Positions 23,048 to 30,094 of a stretch of DNA of 32,110 bases are shown in pieces. The stretch is from Thiotrichales bacterium (lineage in GTDB: Bacteria; Pseudomonadota; Gammaproteobacteria; Beggiatoales; Beggiatoaceae), in the NCBI GenBank assembly GCA_016744475.1, contig JADGEH010000055.1, positions 1 through 32,110 of the forward strand, given 5' to 3'. Each line of letters starts with the position of its first letter. Position 1 is the first letter of the stretch. The position numbers and the translations under genes are program-made. The notes under the pieces are model-generated. The model was not told the origin of the DNA, ran no database searches, and saw nothing but the letters and a program-made list of their open reading frames with translations.

Positions 23048-25282
23048 TTATCCTACGCGGGCTTTTATTTTTCTTAAAACACGAAAGCCACAATCAATAT
23101 TAGAAAGTCCTGGTGTAAGAGAAGCCCTTTCAGCACAGTAACAAAAGTTATAATTATACCGCCAAGCCCCACCTCGTATTGCTCGACTACGAACATCGTT
23201 TGTATTTGCAATTTGTGTTTCTTGGCGTTTATATTTTTTTGCATATACAGAAGCAGTCCATTCCCAAATATTTCCATGCATATCATACAGCCCCCAAACA
23301 TTTGGTTTTTTTTCCCCAACAGGATGAGTTTTTCCTTCTGCATTTTCTAAATACCAAGCATATTCAGATAACTTTTCTTCATTGTCGCCAAAGTAATACA
23401 TGGTATTACTACCTGCTCTGCAAGCATATTCCCACTCTGCTTCAGTAGGTAAGCGGTATTCATAATTAGTTTGCTTACTTAGCCAAGCACAATAAGCTGC
23501 AGCATCTTTCCAGGAAATATTGATCACTGGACGGTATTTACGTCCCCAACCTTTATCTTTTAGTATTTTTCTCTTTGTCATAATGCAAAAAAGATCATAT
23601 TCATTAAAAGTTACAGGATAGCGACCAATAGCAAAACCTTTAATTTCCACCTCGTGGATAGGTAGAGCATCCGGAATATCTTCTTGCCCCATAAGGAAAA
23701 ATCCACCTTTTAATAAAATTACTTCAGGAGCTAAATTACCATCTAGTAACTTATCTTGAAATGGATAACCATAGGTTTCTTGAAAAATTGCGTGATCAAA
23801 TTTTGTATTATTTAAACGTGCACCAAGTAAATTTGCTCTTGTTAAATTAGCATACTGCAAATTCGCATTACTTAAATCTGAATTCTGCAAATCTGCGTCT
23901 TGTAAATTTTTATAACTTAAATCACGCCCAATCAAATTAACATTAGGGAAACTAGCTTTAGATAATGCAGATTGAAAATAATTTGCTGCGTCCAAAAAAC
24001 GCAGCATTTGATCTGTAGCCCGAATACGAGTCTGAGTTTTTAAATACTTTGTTTTTAACCCATAAACAAGCAAAAATTCTTGAAATGTATAATGACTAAA
24101 TCGAAGTTCTTTCAATGAGTTTCGATTTAGCAAAGAACGTCCCCCCATATTGAATTCTTCCAAATAGGCAATATTTTTATCTAATTTCAACAAGGTTTGT
24201 AACTCATTGTCATTAATGCTGCGCTTACTTTTGCGCTGCATCCAATCCGCTACCCAGATACAAGCACGGCGTAGGTCTTCGTGTTTGGGGAGGTTTTCGC
24301 TGTCAGGATGTAAGCGTTGAATTTTTTGCGTCTCGCGTCGTAGCCAAGTATTCATCAGGATTTCGTAAACAGTGTACAGATTCCAGTGCTGTTTTGAGGG
24401 TTTGGTTAAGTCTTCAATATGCGCCAACAATAAGGGACGAAAACGTAGGGATTCCATGGAACCCAGAATTTTTAAGGCACGTTGCTTGAGTTGTTCAATA
24501 TCAGCACGCTTAGCAAAGCGTTTATCTAGATATTCATTAACTTGTCGATTGTCAAACAGAGAAAGGAAAAACATTGGGCTGCGAAAATTGCTTGCGACTA
24601 CAAAGCCTGGCTGCCCAAAAGGATCGAGTTCTGTGCCTGGAAAAAATTGGGTGCGGCAAGTGAGAATGACACGATAAAACTGCGTGGTATGACTGAGCAG
24701 TTCTTGTAACCGTGCGTCAATCCGTCCCAGCGCAGTTTTGTCTTCATCTAAAGCGTCCAAAAGTAATAAAGTGTTGCGCGGACTTTCGATAGCTTTGATC
24801 TTGTCTAGCGTGTCTTCGCCTAATTTTAGCAATTCGCAGCGATAGTCTTTAGGCCAAAAATCGATCAAATGAAACAGTTTTAGCATCAGTAGCAGAGACG
24901 TTTTGCCCATGCCTGCATCGGATAGGATAAACATTTGGGTGCGCCCGTCGCGGATGTGATAATCACCATCATCATCATCGAAAAAATCAAACAAGGTCTC
25001 AAATACTGGGCTGCGCACCGCAGAACGTGGCTCACGCTCATCTTTATCCGCAGGATTATGGTGCTGACACTTGGGTTGCACATAGACTGTGCTTAAGTCT
25101 TCGGGATCGTCAAAGCCTTGACGACTCAGCGCATCAAGTTCTTTAGTTATTTTGTTACGAATTTGTAGAAATTTTTGGCTGAGCTTGAATAGCAGTTTGA
25201 TCGGTGTGGTTTTATCGAGCAGATTCAGCAAGTCGCCGAAGCTTTTTAAGCTGTTGAGTGTGGATTCAAAATCTTTCATCAT
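23048..25282 (-). CDS. NACHT-type STAND NTPase with pentapeptide repeats and FGE-like domain
   Basis: 744 residues. A helical N-terminus (1-75) is unassigned. A NACHT NTPase follows: Walker A SDAGMGKTSL (~121-130), Walker B LLLLDALDE (~172-180), sensor-like VILTCRTQFFPG (~205-216), and HYTFQEFLLVYG in the winged-helix region. Pentapeptide repeats (NLQDADLQNSDLSNANL, ~446-500) come next. The C-terminal formylglycine-generating-enzyme/SUMF1-like C-lectin fold (~519-738) has RLPTEAEWEYACRAG, LYDMHGNIWEWT, RGGAW and CGFRVLR. NACHT proteins are switches that oligomerise on ligand; an FGE-type fold at the end probably senses or binds. It lacks a known effector domain and stands alone. A role in conflict or signalling is inference. 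The gene is AT-rich, unlike cusA and the OPT gene beside it. Confidence 0.9.
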   Translation of the reverse strand: MMKDFESTLNSLKSFGDLLNLLDKTTPIKLLFKLSQKFLQIRNKITKELDALSRQGFDDPEDLSTVYVQPKCQHHNPADKDEREPRSAVRSPVFETLFDFFDDDDGDYHIRDGRTQMFILSDAGMGKTSLLLMLKLFHLIDFWPKDYRCELLKLGEDTLDKIKAIESPRNTLLLLDALDEDKTALGRIDARLQELLSHTTQFYRVILTCRTQFFPGTELDPFGQPGFVVASNFRSPMFFLSLFDNRQVNEYLDKRFAKRADIEQLKQRALKILGSMESLRFRPLLLAHIEDLTKPSKQHWNLYTVYEILMNTWLRRETQKIQRLHPDSENLPKHEDLRRACIWVADWMQRKSKRSINDNELQTLLKLDKNIAYLEEFNMGGRSLLNRNSLKELRFSHYTFQEFLLVYGLKTKYLKTQTRIRATDQMLRFLDAANYFQSALSKASFPNVNLIGRDLSYKNLQDADLQNSDLSNANLQYANLTRANLLGARLNNTKFDHAIFQETYGYPFQDKLLDGNLAPEVILLKGGFFLMGQEDIPDALPIHEVEIKGFAIGRYPVTFNEYDLFCIMTKRKILKDKGWGRKYRPVINISWKDAAAYCAWLSKQTNYEYRLPTEAEWEYACRAGSNTMYYFGDNEEKLSEYAWYLENAEGKTHPVGEKKPNVWGLYDMHGNIWEWTASVYAKKYKRQETQIANTNDVRSRAIRGGAWRYNYNFCYCAERASLTPGLSNIDCGFRVLRKIKARVG

Positions 25283-25374
25283 TTTTCTCTATGGGAATTT
25301 GAATAATTTAAGAATGGTTTAAAACAGGTAGAATACTTGTTAGAGCGTTTGAAGATCAAATAAAGGGTGATTGC

Positions 25375-25397
25375 CGGGTTACGCTATCGCTAACCCG
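25375..25397. repeat. Hairpin CGGGTTA...TAACCCG
   Basis: A 7-bp-arm hairpin with nine-base loop, followed by ACCTACG. Similar CGGGTTA-hairpins are dispersed in many proteobacteria. It lies between the divergent NACHT gene and the small metal-associated gene. No function can be assigned. Confidence 0.5.
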
Positions 25398-25500
25398 ACC
25401 TACGAAAGAAGTGTGTCAAGGAACGCACATTGGCAACAAAAAATGGCACGTTCATGGACATCTTATTGCTTCGCCCCAGCGCCTCCCTTATATTGAACCC

Positions 25501-25833
25501 ATGAATTCCTTCCGCTTTTGGCTCAGTGTGTTGCTCATGATCTGCTTGCCCTTGCAAAGCTTGGCCTTGCAGACTTTGCCTTGTGCTCATGCAGTGCAAA
25601 CTCATGCGGCATCAGCCATGCCTTGTCATCAGAGCGCAATGACGCACATGGACATGGATACGGATTCAAGCTGCCAAAACTGTACGGTATGCCACCTTGC
25701 TTTTTCCTATTCTCCCGTCATCCCCTTCGTGCTGGCACAGTCTCTTTATCACGCAGAGCAAAACCCCACCGCCGCACAGCATTTTTATCAACATATCCCC
25801 GCCTCTTTGTTCAAACCTCCGCGTTTCTCCTAA
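25501..25833 (+). CDS. Small exported Cys/His/Met-rich protein, upstream of cusA
   Basis: A 110-residue protein with a Sec signal peptide (RFWLSVLLMICLPLQSLA). The mature part is rich in possible metal ligands: MPCHQSAMTHMDMDTDSSC and CQNCTVCHLAF, and ends in a Pro/Arg-rich tail (FKPPRFS). Small proteins of this look (CzcI/DUF2946-like) commonly precede heavy-metal RND operons and may sense or buffer metal. The start is the ATG before NSFRFW; the frame opens 30 codons earlier without signal or motif. It lies 170 bp before cusA. Confidence 0.68.
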   Translation: MNSFRFWLSVLLMICLPLQSLALQTLPCAHAVQTHAASAMPCHQSAMTHMDMDTDSSCQNCTVCHLAFSYSPVIPFVLAQSLYHAEQNPTAAQHFYQHIPASLFKPPRFS

Positions 25834-25967
25834 CCTGCTATTTTTTATCTAGTTCCCAAGCGCCGCTGGCTGTTAAGTCATAGACCGCAACGAGAAAATG
25901 GCGCTTAGGCTCAGAAAACAGCCTCTTTTTATCAATCCTCGTTTTGCTGCTTTGCGGTGAATGAGCC

Positions 25968-25990
25968 GTTTTCGCAGGCTTTGCGAAAAC
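25968..25990 (+). promoter_or_regulatory. Hairpin immediately upstream of the cusA ribosome site
   Basis: GTTTTCGCA (25968-25976), a five-base loop and TGCGAAAAC (25982-25990) form a perfect 9-bp stem. AGGAG begins two bases later and the ATG is at 26003. It could influence cusA translation. No T-run follows, so it is not a normal terminator. Confidence 0.4.
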
Positions 25991-26002
25991 TAGGAGAACA
26001 AC

Positions 26003-29000
26003 ATGCTTAAATCCGTTATTTATTGGTCGATCCACAACCGCTTTCTCGTCCTTATCGCCACGCTTATTCTCTCCGCTTGGGGTTGGATAGCGGTGCAAAA
26101 TACACCGCTGGACGCGATTCCTGATTTGTCCGATGTGCAAGTCATCATTAAAACCAGCTATCCCGGTCAGTCGCCACGGACGGTGGAAGATCAAGTCACT
26201 TATCCGATTACCACCACCATGCTGTCCGTGCCAGGGGCGCAGGTGGTACGGGGTTATTCGTTTTTTGGCGATTCTTATGTGTATGTGATTTTCGAGGACG
26301 GCACGGATTTGTACTGGGCGCGTTCGCGGGTGTTGGAGTATTTGAATCAAGCCGCTGCGGATTTGCCGCCTAACGTGCAACCGCGCTTAGGGCCGGACGC
26401 GACGGGCGTAGGCTGGGTGTATTCCTACGCGCTGGTGGATAACACTGGGCGGCAGGATTTGGCGCAATTGCGCTCGTTGCAAGATTGGTTTTTGAAATTT
26501 GAACTGCAAACTGTGCTGGGAGTGGCGGAAGTAGCGACGGTAGGCGGCATGGTGCGGCAATATCAAGTGGTGGCTGACCCTGACAAATTACGCACTTATG
26601 GCATTCCGCTGACGCGGCTGAGTCAGGCGATTCAAAACGCCAATCAAGAAGTCGGCGGCTCAGTGATTGAAATGGCGGAAGCGGAGTATATGGTGCGCAC
26701 GCGGGGTTATTTGTCGTCGATCCAAGATTTAGAAGTGATTCCGGTGAAAATGACCGAGCGCGGCACGCCGATTTTGTTGCGCGATGTGGCGCGAGTGCAG
26801 ATCGGGCCCGAAATGCGCCGCGTGGTGTCGGATTTGGACGGCGAAGGCGAAATCACGGGCGGCATTGTGGTGATGCGCTACGGTGAAAATGCGCTGAAAA
26901 CCATTGCGGCGGTGAAGGAAAAATTACACTTTTTGGCGGATGGCTTGCCCGAAGGGGTGGAGATTGTCGAAACCTATGATCGCTCTGGGCTGATTTTACG
27001 CGCCGTGGATAATTTGACCGAAAAGCTGGTGGAAGAATTCATCGTCGTGGCCTTGGTGTGCTTGGTGTTTTTGTTCCATTTGCGCTCGGCATTTGTGGCG
27101 ATTGTCACCTTGCCGCTGGGCGTGTTGGTGTCCTTTATCGTCATGCAGCAGCAAGGAGTGAACGCCAATATCATGTCGCTGGGTGGGATTGCGATTGCCA
27201 TCGGGGCAATGGTGGATGCGGCGATTGTGATGATTGAAAATGCGCATAAGCATTTGGAAAAAGCCGCCAAACACCGCAAAGAAGGCCAAGAGGTCGCGCA
27301 GCATTGGGACATCATTGCTCAGTCTGCGGCGGAAGTCGGGCCTGCGCTGTTTTTCTCCTTGCTGATCATTACTTTAAGTTTCCTTCCCGTGTTCACCTTA
27401 GAAGCCCAAGAAGGACGCTTGTTTGCGCCTTTAGCCTTTACCAAAACCTACGCGATGGCGGCGGCGGCGGGCTTGTCCGTCACGCTGGTGCCCGTGTTAA
27501 TGGGCTATTTTATTCGCGGGCACATTCCTAAAGAAACCAGTAACCCATTGAATCTAATGCTGATGTGGCTGTATCGTCCGCTGCTAAAGCTGGTGTTGTG
27601 GCTACCGCGCACGACGATCTTTTTTGCGCTGTTGGTGCTGTATTCCGCGCTGATTCCGGTGTACGGCATTGGCGGTGTGCTGGAGCCGTTGAAATGGCCT
27701 GCGTATTTGATCGACAACACGACGACGCAGCGTGCCGTGGTGCGTATTGAAGCGTGGCAAAAAAGCATGGCGCAAAGCTGGCGCGAGACCTTTCCTGAAC
27801 CCCGTTGGCTGCGACGTTTTGCCGATGGATTGGGTTCGGAATTCATGCCCGAATTGTTTGAAGGGGATTTGATGTACATGCCGACCACCTTGCCGGGGCT
27901 GTCCATCGGCAAAGCGCAACAGCTTTTACAGCAAACCGACCGCCTGATTAAAACCCTGCCAGAAGTGAAGCAAGTGTTCGGTAAAATTGGACGTGCCGAC
28001 ACCGCCACCGATCCTGCACCGCTGACCATGATTGAAACCCTGATTCAACTCAAACCGCAGAGCGAATGGCGCGAAGGCATGACGCTGGACACCTTGATCG
28101 AAGAACTCGACCGCACCGTAAAATTCCCTGGTGTGACGAACGCCTGGGTGATGCCGATTAAAACCCGCATCGACATGTTGGCGACGGGCATCAAAACCCC
28201 CGTCGGCGTAAAAGTCGCGGGGGCTGACTTGGCGACCATAGAAAAAATCGGACGCGACATCGAAACCGCCGTCATGCAAGTGCCCGGCACGCAATCGGCG
28301 TATTCCGAGCGCGTCACAGGCGGACGTTATATCGACATCATTCCTAACCGACTCGCCGCCGCACGCTTAGGCTTAAATATCTCAGACATTAACCACATCG
28401 TCAGCGCTGCGGTGGGCGGGATGAACATCAGTGAAACTGTCGAAGGCTTGGAACGTTATCCGATCAACCTGCGTTTTCCGCGAGAAACCCGCGACAGCCT
28501 AGAAAAACTGCGCGAGTTACCCATCATCACGCCCGCAGGCGCACAAGTCACGCTGGCACAAATCGCCGAAGTGAACATTGTGGACGGCGCACCCATGTTA
28601 AAAAGCGAAAACGCACGGCTCAACGGTTGGACTTTTGTGGATATTCGTGGCGTGGACATTGGCAGCTATGTCAAACAAGCCCAGCAAGTCGTTAGCGAGC
28701 AAGTCAGCTTGCCGCCGGGTTATTCCATCACTTGGTCAGGGCAATATGAATACATGCTGCGGGCGCAAGAAAAACTCAGCACAGTGATTCCTTTCACCTT
28801 ACTCGTGATTTTCATCTTGCTGTATCTCACTTTCCGCAACGTCAGTGAAGCATTGTTAGTGATGCTGTCCCTGCCTTTCGCATTAGTCGGCGGTTTTTGG
28901 TTGATTTTCTTACTGGGCTACAACTTATCCATCGCTGTGGGCGTGGGCTTTATCGCGCTGGCGGGCGTGGCGGCAGAATTTGGCGTGATTATGTTGGTGT

Positions 29001-29302
29001 ATTTGGATAATGCGTGGCGCGATCATCGTGTTGAAGCAGGACAAGCCCATGAGCGCGTATTGAAAGCAGCGATTATGGAGGGTGCGGTGATGCGCGTGCG
29101 CCCCAAGGCCATGACCGTGGCGGTCATCATCGCCGGCTTAATTCCCATCATGCTAGGACACGGCACAGGTTCTGAGGTCATGCAGCGCATCGCCGCACCG
29201 ATGGTTGGCGGCATGATCACCGCCCCGCTGTTGTCGCTGTTCGTGATTCCCGCTATTTATTTGTTGATGCATCGTAAGGCGCGTGAGGTGGACAACATTT
29301 GA
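26003..29302 (+). CDS. cusA: CusA-type heavy-metal RND efflux pump
   Basis: A 1099-residue inner-membrane RND protein that exports Cu(I)/Ag(I) through a tripartite pump. The N-terminus [53 protein letters not shown], the proton-relay helix [16 protein letters not shown], and Met residues in [11 protein letters not shown] and [12 protein letters not shown] match CusA rather than CzcA. It is slightly longer than usual, with extra sequence before [12 protein letters not shown]. No cusB membrane-fusion or cusC outer-membrane gene lies in the window, so partners are distant or lost. Codons are GC-rich compared with neighbours, suggesting transfer. AGGAG gives a good start. Confidence 0.95.
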   Translation: MLKSVIYWSIHNRFLVLIATLILSAWGWIAVQNTPLDAIPDLSDVQVIIKTSYPGQSPRTVEDQVTYPITTTMLSVPGAQVVRGYSFFGDSYVYVIFEDGTDLYWARSRVLEYLNQAAADLPPNVQPRLGPDATGVGWVYSYALVDNTGRQDLAQLRSLQDWFLKFELQTVLGVAEVATVGGMVRQYQVVADPDKLRTYGIPLTRLSQAIQNANQEVGGSVIEMAEAEYMVRTRGYLSSIQDLEVIPVKMTERGTPILLRDVARVQIGPEMRRVVSDLDGEGEITGGIVVMRYGENALKTIAAVKEKLHFLADGLPEGVEIVETYDRSGLILRAVDNLTEKLVEEFIVVALVCLVFLFHLRSAFVAIVTLPLGVLVSFIVMQQQGVNANIMSLGGIAIAIGAMVDAAIVMIENAHKHLEKAAKHRKEGQEVAQHWDIIAQSAAEVGPALFFSLLIITLSFLPVFTLEAQEGRLFAPLAFTKTYAMAAAAGLSVTLVPVLMGYFIRGHIPKETSNPLNLMLMWLYRPLLKLVLWLPRTTIFFALLVLYSALIPVYGIGGVLEPLKWPAYLIDNTTTQRAVVRIEAWQKSMAQSWRETFPEPRWLRRFADGLGSEFMPELFEGDLMYMPTTLPGLSIGKAQQLLQQTDRLIKTLPEVKQVFGKIGRADTATDPAPLTMIETLIQLKPQSEWREGMTLDTLIEELDRTVKFPGVTNAWVMPIKTRIDMLATGIKTPVGVKVAGADLATIEKIGRDIETAVMQVPGTQSAYSERVTGGRYIDIIPNRLAAARLGLNISDINHIVSAAVGGMNISETVEGLERYPINLRFPRETRDSLEKLRELPIITPAGAQVTLAQIAEVNIVDGAPMLKSENARLNGWTFVDIRGVDIGSYVKQAQQVVSEQVSLPPGYSITWSGQYEYMLRAQEKLSTVIPFTLLVIFILLYLTFRNVSEALLVMLSLPFALVGGFWLIFLLGYNLSIAVGVGFIALAGVAAEFGVIMLVYLDNAWRDHRVEAGQAHERVLKAAIMEGAVMRVRPKAMTVAVIIAGLIPIMLGHGTGSEVMQRIAAPMVGGMITAPLLSLFVIPAIYLLMHRKAREVDNI

Positions 29303-29344
29303 TGGGGCGACAGTGGTGGGGCATGGGGATTGTTTTATCACTCG

Positions 29345-29455
29345 TTCCCATGTGCCACATGGGAATGCCGTCTTGACCGCGTTGCGGTCAGTACGGATAA
29401 GATGCAGAAGCGACCGCAGCATTGAAATATTCGGGTGCAGGTTACAAACCTGCAC
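29345..29455. repeat. Three hairpins after cusA
   Basis: TTCCCATGTG-C-CACATGGGAA (29345-29365), TGACCGC-GTT-GCGGTCA (about 29373-29390) and GTGCAGGTT-ACA-AACCTGCAC (29435-29455) follow one another. The first, preceded by CTCGTTCCCA, recurs as a left piece at 29482-29500 (ACTCGTTCCCATGTGCCACA). Any of them may stop cusA transcription. Confidence 0.7.
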
Positions 29456-29501
29456 TCGAAGTTGAGGCATGGGGTTATAACTCGTTCCCATGTGCCACAT
29501 T

Positions 29502-29733
29502 ACTGCCATTCAGTGAAACCCCAAAGGGGCATCATATTTATAGCCTAGGGCAACGCCCTAGGTTAAACGGAGAGAAGAGATTCAGCCCTGAAAGGGCGAC
29601 ATAAAACGCCATGCCGCCTTTTTATGTCGCCCTTTCAGGGCTGGGTGGGTATCATCGTTCTACCCCAGGGCGTTGCCCTGGGCTATAGGGATGCCGCCCC
29701 GTTGGGGCTAAAAATCCTTCACTGAATGGCAGT
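29502..29733. repeat. Composite palindromic element bounded by ACTGCCATTCAGTGAA
   Basis: A 232-bp unit flanked by perfect 16-bp inverted repeats (29502-29517, 29718-29733). Inside: CCTAGGGC-AAC-GCCCTAGG (29544-29562), a perfect 24-bp-arm hairpin (29583-29606 with 29620-29643) containing CCCTGAAAGGGCGACAT, CCCAGGGC-GTT-GCCCTGGG (29664-29682), and GCCCC-GTT-GGGGC (29696-29708). This AGCCCTGAAAGGGCG / GGGCAACGCCC set is a widely dispersed bacterial repeat. ACTGCCATTCAG occurs a third time at 29819-29830. Confidence 0.8.
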
Positions 29734-29742
29734 GATACTCAG

Positions 29743-29887
29743 CGTGGGAATGCGGTGTGTGCCGCTCCTGCGGCACGGGACGCAAAGCGTCCCCGTCGGC
29801 ATTCCCACGGAGACCGTCACTGCCATTCAGTTAAGCCCAGTAGCATTGCAAGCCGTTGATTTTATTCCCCCTCCTCGCAGGAGGGGG
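29743..29887. repeat. Nested hairpins of the GTGGGAATGC type and a GC-rich hairpin
   Basis: CGTGGGAATGC (29743-29753) pairs with GCATTCCCACG (29799-29809), enclosing GTGCCGC-TCCT-GCGGCAC and GGGACG-CAAAG-CGTCCC. CCCCCTCCT-CGC-AGGAGGGGG (29867-29887) repeats the hairpin at 5788-5807. The interval 29888-30094 holds no gene I can support. Confidence 0.72.
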
Positions 29888-30094
29888 CGAGGGGATGGTG
29901 ATGGAGAGCTTCTTTCCTTCGGTTTTTTTGTCAAGGAATGAATGCCTTTGCTCACCACCCCTCAATCCCCTCCTTCAAGGAAGGGAGGCTCAGCGCTTAA
30001 ACTGCAAGTCTTTTTTCTTAACTTAATGGTAGTGACGGAGACCGTGGGAACGAGAAGAAAACCTATCCCCCACGGCGTGCCCACCATTTTGGGA

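Noticed and set aside
25838-26002. Minus-strand peptide reading FSEPKRHFLVAVYDLTASG
   Set aside because: It looks protein-like for about 28 residues, but the frame continues as antisense of cusA and has no start or family that I recognise. It may be a gene remnant; not enough to call.
29340-29890. CRISPR array
   Set aside because: The repeats are palindromic, nested and of unequal size, without regular spacers; no cas gene is present.
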